NCBI RefSeq assembly: GCF_047946665.1
Contig: NZ_CP172312.1
Coordinates: forward strand, 1,984,001-2,048,000
DNA from: Allohahella sp002354735
GTDB taxonomy: Bacteria; Pseudomonadota; Gammaproteobacteria; Pseudomonadales; Oleiphilaceae
Direction: 5' to 3'
DNA: 64,000 bases
A program made the position numbers and the translations under genes. Every line of letters starts with the position of its first letter. Positions within the stretch are counted from its first letter, which is position 1. Of the stretch, positions 17,646 to 26,224 are shown piece after piece. The notes below the pieces were generated by a model. It did no database searches and was not told the origin of the DNA. It was given only the letters and a program-made list of their open reading frames with translations.

Positions 17646-18983
17646 TCACTCAAAGTGTGTCTCCATGCTGACCCTGCGCCAGAAGTCGGAACTGAACGCA
17701 GGGTCGATCCAGCGACTGAATGCCTCATGCGCTGGAAAAAAGCTTCTGAACGCCGATGCGCTCATCAGTCGATCTTTTGCGGGATAGACCGCCCCACCGG
17801 CAGCAACAACCTGCTGCTCGATGCGCTCGATCAGGATCCGCGATTTCAGCCCGCGATTTGAAAAGTCCAGCGCCAGACACAGGCCTGGCCGGGGAAAGGA
17901 CAGCAGACCAGGTGAAGCAAGCTCGCCGAACTCCTTCAGAACGGCCAGAAAAGACCCCATGCCGGACTCGACAATGCTACGCAGAATCGTCTCCAGGGCT
18001 CCTGAGTCGGTTGGCACTACGAACTGACACTGATAAAACCCTTTGCTACCGTAGATGCGATTCCAATTGGCGATGCTATCGAGCGGATAAAAATATGGCT
18101 GATAATGATCTCTGCTCATTCCGCCCCGCGCAGCCTTTTTGCTGTTGCTGCGGTAGTACAGTTCATTGAAGAGCTTGATGCTCAAGCCATTCAGCGCTAT
18201 TGACGGAAAATTGAACGGTATCGACAGGCGGCCTTCTACCGGCTGTTTTTCACGGGTCAGTTCGTCGCTGCTCAATGCCGCAGAATGACGGGCCCGATAG
18301 AAAAGGCCCCGCGCAAAGTTTCTCCCACTAGCCACGCAGTCCAGCCAGGCGACGGTATAGTCGAAGTCCGCCGAATCTGCCGAAATTGCCCTGAAAGCCT
18401 CCAACCCACTGAAAGGAACGGTTTCGACATCCATGAACGGTGAGTCGATACTGATCAGCTGAATTTCAGCGCTCAGTATGAGGCCAGTCAGACCGAGTCC
18501 GCCGATGGTCGCAGCAAACAGCTCGCTGTTCTTTTCGGGCGAACATATCAGTCTCGTTCCGTCTGAGCGCAGCAGTTCGAACTGCCTGACATGACGGCCG
18601 AAGGCGCCTGCGACGTGATGGTTCTTGCCGTGCACATCATTGCCGATGGCGCCACCAAGTGTCAGAAACTGAGTGCCTGGTGTGACGGGGAGGAACCATC
18701 CTTTGGGCACAACGTGTTGCAAAATGTGCTGAAAGCTGACCCCCGCTTCCGCTGTAAGCACCCCCGTTGCAGCGTCAAGTGCAACAAAACGGTCGAGCCC
18801 CCGGGTATCCAGCAAGGCCCCTGCGGTATTCAGGCAGGAGTCTCCGTAACTGCGGCCATTACCGAAGGGCAGCACACTCTGCTGGCCAGCCATCTGCTCA
18901 GCCGGGGCATCGCGCCAGCCCCATCGGATGGCCTTCTGGGGCGTCTGCGGATCTACGCCCCAGCTTCGATAGGCGTTACTCAC
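17646..18983 (-). CDS. dprE1: FAD-linked oxidase, DprE1-like
   Basis: A 445-residue FAD-binding-type-4 oxidoreductase. The flavin-binding region reads GNGRSYGDSCLN (residues 42-53), with TLGGAIGNDVHGKNHHVAG (about 107-125) and GGLGLTGLILSAEI further on, matching DprE1 and related sugar oxidases. DprE1 oxidises the 2-hydroxyl of polyprenyl-phospho-ribose; with DprE2 it produces polyprenyl-phospho-arabinose. It begins with GTG overlapping the TGA of the upstream HAD-UbiA gene (GTGA) and ends 8 nt before the reductase start, so the three are translationally coupled. The same gene order type is known from mycobacteria and from P. aeruginosa PA7. Family assignment strong; substrate by context. Confidence 0.82.
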   Translation of the reverse strand: MSNAYRSWGVDPQTPQKAIRWGWRDAPAEQMAGQQSVLPFGNGRSYGDSCLNTAGALLDTRGLDRFVALDAATGVLTAEAGVSFQHILQHVVPKGWFLPVTPGTQFLTLGGAIGNDVHGKNHHVAGAFGRHVRQFELLRSDGTRLICSPEKNSELFAATIGGLGLTGLILSAEIQLISIDSPFMDVETVPFSGLEAFRAISADSADFDYTVAWLDCVASGRNFARGLFYRARHSAALSSDELTREKQPVEGRLSIPFNFPSIALNGLSIKLFNELYYRSNSKKAARGGMSRDHYQPYFYPLDSIANWNRIYGSKGFYQCQFVVPTDSGALETILRSIVESGMGSFLAVLKEFGELASPGLLSFPRPGLCLALDFSNRGLKSRILIERIEQQVVAAGGAVYPAKDRLMSASAFRSFFPAHEAFSRWIDPAFSSDFWRRVSMETHFE

Positions 18984-20485
18984 AGAAAGTTGGCCGACAT
19001 TGCAGCTGCCACGATGACACCACAGATCATGATTGTCTGCAGACTCACGCGATCGCGGATCGCGAACACGATTGGATCTTCATGCATCTTGCCTCTGGAC
19101 GTGACCATCCAGATACGACCCACCCAGAACAACAGTACCGGGCACAGCAACCACAGCAGCTCTTTCACAGCATACATGGAGGCGACCTTGTCACTATTGA
19201 TATACAGCGCCACCACAAGCACTGAAATGAAACCGGACACTACGCCCATCATCTGCAGCAGAACGAGATCGCTGGTGACATAGCCACGGCCGCTGGCCTG
19301 ATTCAGTTCGCGCTTCTCGAGATTTTTCAGCTCGGACACCCGTTTCGCCAGGGCCAGGCTGAGGAAGAAGAACATCGAAAAGGCCAGCAGCCAGAATGAC
19401 CAGGCCGCATCAACGGCGAGCATTCCGGCGATGATTCGCAAGGTGTAGAGTGACGCCAGCAGACAGACATCGAGAATAGGCACCTTCTTGAGCTTGAACG
19501 AATACGCCAGGGTGATGATGGTATAGAGCAGCGCCACGCCAGCGAAAGCCGGCGGAAGAAACAGAAAGATGAAGGAGCTGATACCCACCAGACCAACCAT
19601 CATCTTGATTCCGGTCAGCAGCTGAATCCGACCGCTTGCAAACGCCCGCTTCTTCTTGATGCTGTTGACACGATCACTGTCGAGATCGAGCAGGTCGTTC
19701 CATATATAGGTGGCTGAGGCCAGTAGAGAAAATGATATGAAGCAGAATATCAGCGTGATCCAGCCGCCAATGTCATCGAAACGCTGCTCGAGCAGAAACG
19801 GTATGAATAGCAACGCGTTCTTGGTCCATTGATGAACGCGCAGCGCCTTCAGGTATTCGCGCGGCGACGGCGCCTCGTCACGGAAGATCCTGTCAACAGT
19901 AAAACGTTGCTGGGTTTGGCGTAGAAAACGGTCCGATTGGGTAGCGACCAGCACCTGGCGAGCGTTTGCCCAGACCTTCCAGTCGTTCCAGTCGTTCCCG
20001 ATATAGTCGAAGCCACCGTGGCCAAAGCGATCAGTGAGAATTTTCGCCTTGGCGAGCCCCATGATATTGTCACGCTCGTTAGACGCGATGACTTCGTCGA
20101 ACACACCTACATACTCAGCGACCTGGCGCGCCAAGCGTTCGTTGCTGGCGGTACAGAGGATGATGGCTCGCTCGGGACAGGCCTTCTTCTGGGCACGGAG
20201 GAAGACCACAATTTCCTGGTTATAGGGGATGAGCTCTGGCGAAAGCCAGTTCTGTGCGGCCAGTTTGTATTTAAGGTGGGCCTTGCCACGATAAAGCCAG
20301 ACCAACACCCAGAAGATATGCAGCGGGTTGAGCTTCACAAAGCGCAGAAAGGACTCGATCAGTAGATCACTTTTGATAAGCGTACCATCGAGATCGACAC
20401 AGAGAGGCGGTAAAGTCGCTTGCCCCGCAGTAACACCAGGGTTACCGTCTGTTGTCGTCACTTGCTCATTCATTTCCGAATCCAT
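18980..20485 (-). CDS. HAD phosphatase-UbiA prenyltransferase fusion (polyprenyl-phosphate phosphoribosyltransferase type)
   Basis: A 501-residue fusion. Residues about 27-210 form a HAD hydrolase with CVDLDGTLIKSD (Asp31, Asp33) and the late acidic motif YIGNDWND. Residues about 215-500 form a UbiA-type membrane domain with the Asp-rich NDLLDLDSDRVN motif (about 262-273) and roughly eight helices. UbiA members such as the mycobacterial DPPR synthase transfer phosphoribose from PRPP to polyprenyl phosphate; a phosphatase must then remove the 5-phosphate, which the HAD domain could do. The fusion thus supplies the first two steps before DprE1/DprE2. It is the first gene of the minus-strand operon. 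Met1 (20485) or Met5 (20473) may be the start; AAGGA precedes both. Confidence 0.85.
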   Translation of the reverse strand: MDSEMNEQVTTTDGNPGVTAGQATLPPLCVDLDGTLIKSDLLIESFLRFVKLNPLHIFWVLVWLYRGKAHLKYKLAAQNWLSPELIPYNQEIVVFLRAQKKACPERAIILCTASNERLARQVAEYVGVFDEVIASNERDNIMGLAKAKILTDRFGHGGFDYIGNDWNDWKVWANARQVLVATQSDRFLRQTQQRFTVDRIFRDEAPSPREYLKALRVHQWTKNALLFIPFLLEQRFDDIGGWITLIFCFISFSLLASATYIWNDLLDLDSDRVNSIKKKRAFASGRIQLLTGIKMMVGLVGISSFIFLFLPPAFAGVALLYTIITLAYSFKLKKVPILDVCLLASLYTLRIIAGMLAVDAAWSFWLLAFSMFFFLSLALAKRVSELKNLEKRELNQASGRGYVTSDLVLLQMMGVVSGFISVLVVALYINSDKVASMYAVKELLWLLCPVLLFWVGRIWMVTSRGKMHEDPIVFAIRDRVSLQTIMICGVIVAAAMSANFL

Positions 20486-20890
20486 CCTTAAACCAGCATC
20501 GTTGAAGCTACTGCCAACGACTCTTGTGCTCTTTTACCGCTCATATCACGACCACTATATCAACAGCGAGATGTGCCGTCCGTGACATGCCTCAGCGAAG
20601 GTGGCATACGCTAACTTGATACCCGTTTAAAGAACAGTACTCTCGACTAAAAATTGGTCTGTTTCGTTGCGTTTTGACAAAGTTTTACAATTGGGAGACT
20701 TTTCAATACAAAAACCCGTGTACACTAGCGCCGTTTCGAGTCGTCGACCTGTTTGAGTGCCTGTCGTTCAGCCCTGTCCTAGCGTTGCTGGACTCGCGTT
20801 TCCACGGATGCACAGCCTGCTTAAACTCGGCTACGCTTGATAGGGGCAGTCGAGCAGTCGCTCGCTGATGCCTGATCATGTAAAGGATTG
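20486..20890. promoter_or_regulatory. Divergent intergenic region between the two glycan operons
   Basis: About 400 bp with no credible gene. It must carry promoters for both the UbiA-HAD operon (minus) and the glycosyltransferase operon (plus). A TTGACA at 20674-20679 and a TACACT near 20716 are visible on the plus strand but are not spaced as one promoter. No sigma-54 -24/-12 pair was found. A short AAAGGA lies just before the ATG at 20891. Confidence 0.4.
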
Positions 20891-21949
20891 ATGAACCCTA
20901 TGGCAATTGAACTTTCCGTCGTCGTACCTCTATATAATGAGGAAGACAATGTCCGGCTGATGTTCGAACGGATCGACGAAGCCCTGCAGCCGTTCAAGGG
21001 TCGGTACGAGATCATTTTCGTCGATGATGGCAGCCGTGACCGGACATTTCAGGTTGCCAGTGAAATTGCCGCCACAACACCTTATCTCAGAGTCATCACC
21101 TTCCGTCGCAACTATGGCCAGACGCCAGCAATGGCTGCTGGTATCGACAATGCCGTCGGTGAGCTCATAGTGACTATGGACGGCGATCTGCAGAACGATC
21201 CATCTGATATTCCGTTCATGGTAGAAAAGCTTCGTGCTGGCGATGGCGAGGGCAATCGCTATGACATCGTGGTTGGCTGGCGCCATAACCGACAGGATAA
21301 GCTGGTCACCCGCAAGATACCGTCCATGATCGCCAACCGGCTTATCGGCAAGGTCACCGGAGTGCCCATCAAGGACAATGGCTGTTCTCTCAAGGTCTAT
21401 CGTGCCGAAGTCATGCAGAAGATGCCGTTCTATAACGAGATGCATCGTTTCATCCCTGCCCTCCTTTCGCTAGGCGGCGCTCGTGTTGCCGAGGTTAAGG
21501 TAAAACACCATGCGAGGCAGTTTGGTGAGTCCAAATATGGTTTGTCCCGGATCTACAAGGTGTTGTTCGACCTGTTGACCATGAAGACGATACTTTCGCT
21601 CATCACGCATCCAGTACGATGGTTCCTGCGCCTGGCGCTTATCCCGCTATTGCTGACGCTGGTGAGCCTTGCGTTCGTGGTCAGCGGCTTCACCGCCGGT
21701 GAACCCATCGTGGTTAGCGCAACACATGCTGTTCTATTCCTCAACCTGACACTGTTTCTGGTTTCCCTCGGCTTCATTAGCGAACTGATCTACAACAAGA
21801 GTCCGCTCGACCTCGGCGAAGTCGCGCCGTTGACGGCGAGGCTGGACCTGTATTCGGGAAAAACCGAAGTTGATGAAACAGCAAGATCAGCAGAACTGCG
21901 CACAGAACCAAACAATTCCCGGGCTGATCATCGATCCGCCTCTATCTAG
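20891..21949 (+). CDS. GT2 polyprenyl-phosphate glycosyltransferase (GtrB/DPM1-like)
   Basis: A 352-residue GT-A enzyme with a C-terminal membrane anchor. Intact motifs: VVPLYNEEDNV (start of the Rossmann-like core), IIFVDDGSRD and VTMDGDLQNDP, whose DxD binds the metal and nucleotide sugar, then DNGCSLKVYRAEV and the amphipathic FGESKYGLSRIYKV. Two hydrophobic hairpin helices follow (about 240-310). This layout is that of GtrB and dolichol-phosphate-mannose-synthase-like enzymes, which load a hexose on polyprenyl phosphate. The frame also allows TTG at 20888, but AAAGGA and ATG 20891 fit better. First gene of an operon with a catalytically degenerate paralogue and a CelD-like acyltransferase. 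Sugar unknown. Confidence 0.85.
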   Translation: MNPMAIELSVVVPLYNEEDNVRLMFERIDEALQPFKGRYEIIFVDDGSRDRTFQVASEIAATTPYLRVITFRRNYGQTPAMAAGIDNAVGELIVTMDGDLQNDPSDIPFMVEKLRAGDGEGNRYDIVVGWRHNRQDKLVTRKIPSMIANRLIGKVTGVPIKDNGCSLKVYRAEVMQKMPFYNEMHRFIPALLSLGGARVAEVKVKHHARQFGESKYGLSRIYKVLFDLLTMKTILSLITHPVRWFLRLALIPLLLTLVSLAFVVSGFTAGEPIVVSATHAVLFLNLTLFLVSLGFISELIYNKSPLDLGEVAPLTARLDLYSGKTEVDETARSAELRTEPNNSRADHRSASI

Positions 21950-21967
21950 ATACAGGTAAGACAAGAC

Positions 21968-22939
21968 ATGAGTCACACACCAGACCAGAGGCCCCAGGTC
22001 GATATCACGGCACTGGTTCCCATCACGGAGCGAGCGGAAAACCTGGATCTTCTTATCAGGCAATACGACGAGGCGCTCGCCAGCCTCGGTCGCAGCCATG
22101 AATTCATCTTCCTGCTGAGTCCTGAGTACGCCCAATACGGTCCGCAGCTTGAAAACCTGTGCATGTCTGGCATCAACGGCAAGACCATCACCATGTCCAG
22201 AGGATTTGGTGAGGCGACGATACTGCAGGTCGGCGGAGAAATGGCCAGCGGTGACCTCATCATCACACTGCCCCCATATGAGCAGATCGCGCCAGCAGCT
22301 ATCACGCAGCTGTTCGATGCCCTGACTGACGATCTTGAAATGGTAGTCGTCAACCGGAGCCCGCGTACCGATGCCAAGTTCAACCAGACCATGGCTCGCT
22401 GGTTCAGCAGAATACTGATCAACTCGTCCGGCTCTGGCTTCAAGGACATGGGTTGCGGCATCAGGCTGTTCCGGAAGAACATTCTGCGCGAACTTCGGCT
22501 CTACGGTGACCTGCATCGTTTCCTTCCACTGCTGGCGGAACAGCAGGGCTTTCGAGTTAAGGAAATCGACATTCAGCAATCGCCGCAGGACTCGCGGAAG
22601 CGGGTTTATTCTGCTTCCACCTATCTTGGCCGACTGTTCGATCTGTTGACCATCGTCTTCCTGACGAAATTCAATCAGAAACCACTGCGCTTCTTCGGGG
22701 CGGGAGGGGCAGCCTGTCTTATCGTCGCCCTCATCGGCTTGGGCTGGCTGGCGATAGAACGGATATTTTTCGATGTTGCAGCGGCAGATCGTCCGCTGCT
22801 GGTGCTCTTCAGCCTCCTGCTGGTGCTCGGGGTACAGCTTGGTGCGATTGGCCTGGTAGGTGAAACCATCATCTTCACGCATGCCAAGAACAACAAGCCG
22901 TACACGATCCGGAAAATTGTCAACAAGCACGAAGCCTGA
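21968..22939 (+). CDS. GT2-like paralogue lacking catalytic motifs
   Basis: A 323-residue paralogue of the preceding glycosyltransferase, with the same length, the same SGFKDMGCGIRLFRKNI and LYGDLHRFLPLLAE segments and the same C-terminal two-helix membrane hairpin. The nucleotide-sugar half is eroded. VPLYNEEDN becomes VPITERAEN, the FVDDGS motif becomes FLLSPEY, and MDGDLQNDP becomes LPPYEQIAP, so the metal-binding DxD is gone. The frame is intact with no stops and has its own ribosome-binding site, which argues against simple decay. It may act as a non-catalytic partner or regulator of the upstream enzyme in the membrane, or use a donor site unlike GT-A. Gap to the upstream gene is 18 bp. 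Confidence 0.75.
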   Translation: MSHTPDQRPQVDITALVPITERAENLDLLIRQYDEALASLGRSHEFIFLLSPEYAQYGPQLENLCMSGINGKTITMSRGFGEATILQVGGEMASGDLIITLPPYEQIAPAAITQLFDALTDDLEMVVVNRSPRTDAKFNQTMARWFSRILINSSGSGFKDMGCGIRLFRKNILRELRLYGDLHRFLPLLAEQQGFRVKEIDIQQSPQDSRKRVYSASTYLGRLFDLLTIVFLTKFNQKPLRFFGAGGAACLIVALIGLGWLAIERIFFDVAAADRPLLVLFSLLLVLGVQLGAIGLVGETIIFTHAKNNKPYTIRKIVNKHEA

Positions 22940-22946
22940 AACACGG

Positions 22947-24185
22947 ATGAGCGGCACCGGCGACTCCACACCGGTGCCGCGCCTGAAAAGCATCAGTGAG
23001 CCCGCCCAGCAAGCTCTGATGCTGAAGGTCATCACCACTGAAGTCGATTTCGATCAACTGGCAGCAGATTGGGCAAATCTCCTTCATCGCAGCTCATGCG
23101 ACGCGTTGTTCAATAGCTGGCCCTGGCAGAGGGCCTGGTGGCAGGTCTGGTCTCAGAAGCTCGATCTACAGCTTCACCTCGTCGCTACCTATCTCGATGA
23201 TGACACCGAACGGCTAGTCGGCTTGCTGCCAGTCTGTTTCAGCCCTCGAGACAAGGTTTATGCCTTCCTTGGCGCCCTGCCCCGCGCCACTTTCCGTAGC
23301 GAACTGCTCGATGCCCTGATCGACCCCGACTATGAAGCTACCGTGGTGGCACGCTTACGCACGTATCTCGGTGGACTCATGGCCGGCGCTGATTTTTTCG
23401 CTGCGGATGTGCCTCGGCATGCCAGTATCGGAAAGATACTCAAAGGACTGCCAGTATCTGGGGGCGCGATGATTCTGGGCCACCTCACTATGACAGAAGA
23501 CACAGTCTACGAAGTGGACTGCCAGGGTGGCTTTATGGCATACGTGAGTGGTCTCGGCAAAAACAGCCGCCTCAAACTCTTCAATCGAAGAAGCTATCTG
23601 CAGCAGCACTACCCCGGCACAAGCGTGCACGAGCGTGAACTCGTCGGCAGCGAAGGCGATGGGGCAGCTTCAAGCGGGTTCCTGGCGTTCCAGCCTGAGT
23701 TCGACCGCTTCCACCAGCTTCGATGGAACAAACCTTTTCTTGGTCAGGATGGCCTGAGCTTTCAGTCCCGTTTCATTGATCTCTGTCAGCGCTGGAATGG
23801 CTTTTGTGCTGATATCCCTGCAGTTGCCATCAAGCCCGTTGTTTCAGTAATGACGCATCAAGAACGGACGATTTCCCTGCTCTACGATGTCGTCGTGGGT
23901 GATACCCGATACAACATGCAGATGGGTTTCGCAGAGGACTTCGACAAGAAACTGTCTCTCGGCACCCTGCATCTTGGCTATGCCATTGAGGCCGCCTGCG
24001 AAGCTGGACTCCGCCAGTACAGTTTTCTCGCCGGGTCGGGCCGGCTGGCCGAGGCCAGTTACAAGGCCCACCTGGCGACGCATACCCACCCTATCAGCTC
24101 GAGCTGCACCGCGGCCAAACATCGTTTCATCAGACTCGCAGCTCGAGACCTTGCGCGGCGCATTTATCAGAGTATCCGCCGCTAA
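22947..24185 (+). CDS. CelD/BcsL-type GNAT acetyltransferase
   Basis: A 412-residue protein of the GNAT/FemAB-like group found in exopolysaccharide clusters (CelD/BcsL). It shows the early SSCDALFNSWPWQRAWW segment and LVATYLDDDTERLVGLLPVC, and ends in a second GNAT-like half with TISLLYDVVVGDTRYNMQMGFAED and YSFLAGSGRLAEASYKAHL. Members probably acylate or transfer aminoacyl groups to sugar intermediates in the cytoplasm. The ORF runs back to 22860 inside the preceding gene, but the ATG at 22947, 7 nt after the upstream stop, is the natural start. Third and last gene of the glycosyltransferase operon. Substrate unknown. Confidence 0.72.
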   Translation: MSGTGDSTPVPRLKSISEPAQQALMLKVITTEVDFDQLAADWANLLHRSSCDALFNSWPWQRAWWQVWSQKLDLQLHLVATYLDDDTERLVGLLPVCFSPRDKVYAFLGALPRATFRSELLDALIDPDYEATVVARLRTYLGGLMAGADFFAADVPRHASIGKILKGLPVSGGAMILGHLTMTEDTVYEVDCQGGFMAYVSGLGKNSRLKLFNRRSYLQQHYPGTSVHERELVGSEGDGAASSGFLAFQPEFDRFHQLRWNKPFLGQDGLSFQSRFIDLCQRWNGFCADIPAVAIKPVVSVMTHQERTISLLYDVVVGDTRYNMQMGFAEDFDKKLSLGTLHLGYAIEAACEAGLRQYSFLAGSGRLAEASYKAHLATHTHPISSSCTAAKHRFIRLAARDLARRIYQSIRR

Positions 24186-24209
24186 GGCTCAACGGATGAT
24201 TATCCCCGG

Positions 24210-24704
24210 CTAGGCCAGACCCATCTCCCAGAATTGTGCCTGCCCCTGCCGTGGGTCAAGCTCATAGGCAGCGAAGCCAAACTTCCTGTATGCCTGCGCA
24301 GCGACCTCATTGCCAGAGAGCACTTCCAGCGTAAGCTTGCAGCAGCCGCGTGACTCAGCCAGAGCCTTGACCCGGTTCAGCATCATCTGGCTCAGGCCAA
24401 GCCCACGGTAAGCCGCCTTGACTGTAATGTCGTGGATATTGACGATTGGCTTGCACTTGAAGGTAGAAAAGCCCGGAAAACAATTGGTGAGCCCTGCTGG
24501 CTCGTCATCAACATAGGCCAGTATGCTGAAAGCCCCGGGCGTGTCCGCCAATGCAGACGGCAGACGCTGCTTGACGCCCTCAGGCAGACCTACCCCACCA
24601 CCCATCGGATCCCGCGCATAGTCATCGAGTAAGGCTGTAAGATGTTCAGCCTGCAGTGGATTATCATAATCAACGTCTACTATGTTGATTTTCTTGCTAG
24701 ACAT
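24210..24704 (-). CDS. GNAT N-acetyltransferase
   Basis: A 164-residue single-domain GNAT protein. The acetyl-CoA binding motif A is VKAAYRGLGLSQMMLNRVKALAE, with HDITV on beta4 before it and AAQAYRKFGFAAYEL as motif B at the C-terminal side. It is convergent with the CelD-like gene and divergent from the DUF2235-PilZ gene. AAGGGG precedes the ATG by 6 nt. Acceptor unknown; many such stand-alone GNATs acetylate small amines or protein N termini. Confidence 0.85.
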   Translation of the reverse strand: MSSKKINIVDVDYDNPLQAEHLTALLDDYARDPMGGGVGLPEGVKQRLPSALADTPGAFSILAYVDDEPAGLTNCFPGFSTFKCKPIVNIHDITVKAAYRGLGLSQMMLNRVKALAESRGCCKLTLEVLSGNEVAAQAYRKFGFAAYELDPRQGQAQFWEMGLA

Positions 24705-24820
24705 GAGTGCCCCTTATGGAAAATTATCACTTTAAACCATCAATTTTCCCACACTGCAACTTGCGTGGAAGACTATACTCAGGATGACTGTTTCTAAAAC
24801 AATAACGGAGTCCTAAGCTC

Positions 24821-26224
24821 ATGAACAAGTCGATCGTGCTTTTTTGTGATGGCACATGGAATAAGCCAGAAGACGAACACGGGCTTGTACATCCTACCAA
24901 TGTGCTCCGCTTCCTGCGGCTGCTGAAACCGAGGGACAACGAACAGCATCAGGTTGTCTATTACGACACTGGCATCGGCACCGGTGGCCCTTGGGACAAG
25001 TATATGGGCGGGGCTTTCGGGCTTGGTATTTCCGACAACATCATGGACGCCTATCGCTTCCTCACCAACAACTGGGCTGAGGGCGACCGCATCTTCATGC
25101 TCGGCTTCAGCCGAGGCGCCTATACCGTCAGATCGCTGGCGGGCTTCATCCATTTCATGGGCCTGCTACATAAAGAGAGTATGCCAGCCTTTCCGCTGTG
25201 CTATTCGTACTACAAGGCCTTCAGCAAGGACCGGCCTGGCATGAAGCAGGCAGAACTGGTGGAGAGCCTACGATCAACGATTCGCGAGGCTCATCGCCGT
25301 CCGCCTATTCATTTTCTTGGTGTCTGGGATACCGTAGGCGCGCTTGGTGTAGCCATACCAGGGTTCCAGTCGCTTTCAAGAAACTGGGTGGGCTTCCACA
25401 ATACGCAGTTGTCATCGACCATACAGCATGCTGTTCACGCTTTGGCGATCGACGAAACGAGATCACAGTTCCAACCGAATCTATGGACTTATCCCGCTGA
25501 TCCTGTAGAAGCAGACGAAGAAGCGAATGGCCCGGCTGCCGGCGCCGACCAGGTGCTACAGGTTTGGTTCCCAGGCGCCCATAGTGACGTCGGTGGCGGC
25601 TCGGCTGACTCCGATATTTCAGATCAGGCCTTGACCTTCATGATTGCACAGGCGCGCCGACATGGACTTCAGTTTTACGAGGCGGCCGGCGACGTGGCAC
25701 CCGATAGCCCGCCTGTGAAATGGGTTATCAATGACGAATACAAAGGGGTCTATCGACTGACCTCGCGTTACTATCGCCCCATTGGTGATCAGCAGCGTAT
25801 GGATGCCGGGCTCGAGCTTGCTGTAAACGAGAAAATTCACGAATCCACCATACAACGACTGCATGCCGGCGGCACTTTTCAGAATGGCGATTGTTTACGC
25901 GAAGCATTACGAGATGGCATGGCTATCTACTATGAACGGGATGCCGCCCGAATCACCCTCCCCGGCAATGGCAAGACTGGCAGTATCATTCATGTCGACT
26001 TCGGCGCTGGCAGCGAAACCGGCTCACAGAAACAGCGCCTGCCGTGCAAGATACTCGATTATTCAGACCGTGGTGCCCGTATAGATTGCGGCGACACCGC
26101 TGCGCTGCGCCCGGGGAATGTCGTTCAGTTCCAGACGGACGATCAGCGGGTTCGTAGTGCAACGGTGCGCTGGCAGCACGATTCTACCGCCGGGATTCAA
26201 TTTAACGAAACACCGGCGGCCTGA
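24821..26224 (+). CDS. DUF2235 alpha/beta hydrolase fused to a PilZ-like domain
   Basis: A 467-residue protein. Residues 1-350 are a DUF2235 (T6SS phospholipase effector Tle1-like) hydrolase: CDGTWNKPED near the start, nucleophile elbow GFSRGAYT (Ser97), LGVWDTVGALG and WFPGAHSDVGGG with the expected Asp and His. After a divergent linker, residues about 395-465 read KILDYSDRGARIDC...GNVVQFQ...ATVRWQ...GIQF, the PilZ pattern, including the DxSxxG motif. The N-terminal RxxxR half of the c-di-GMP site appears reduced to R-L-P-C-K. No signal peptide is visible, so it is cytoplasmic unless delivered. An AACGGAG ribosome-binding site precedes the ATG. No T6SS genes are nearby, so a housekeeping or surface-regulated lipase role is possible. 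Confidence 0.8.
   Translation: MNKSIVLFCDGTWNKPEDEHGLVHPTNVLRFLRLLKPRDNEQHQVVYYDTGIGTGGPWDKYMGGAFGLGISDNIMDAYRFLTNNWAEGDRIFMLGFSRGAYTVRSLAGFIHFMGLLHKESMPAFPLCYSYYKAFSKDRPGMKQAELVESLRSTIREAHRRPPIHFLGVWDTVGALGVAIPGFQSLSRNWVGFHNTQLSSTIQHAVHALAIDETRSQFQPNLWTYPADPVEADEEANGPAAGADQVLQVWFPGAHSDVGGGSADSDISDQALTFMIAQARRHGLQFYEAAGDVAPDSPPVKWVINDEYKGVYRLTSRYYRPIGDQQRMDAGLELAVNEKIHESTIQRLHAGGTFQNGDCLREALRDGMAIYYERDAARITLPGNGKTGSIIHVDFGAGSETGSQKQRLPCKILDYSDRGARIDCGDTAALRPGNVVQFQTDDQRVRSATVRWQHDSTAGIQFNETPAA

Noticed and set aside
21887..23038. 383-codon minus-strand frame opposite the two glycosyltransferase genes
   Set aside because: It is antisense to strongly recognisable genes, has no family features and arises from the codon usage of the sense strand.
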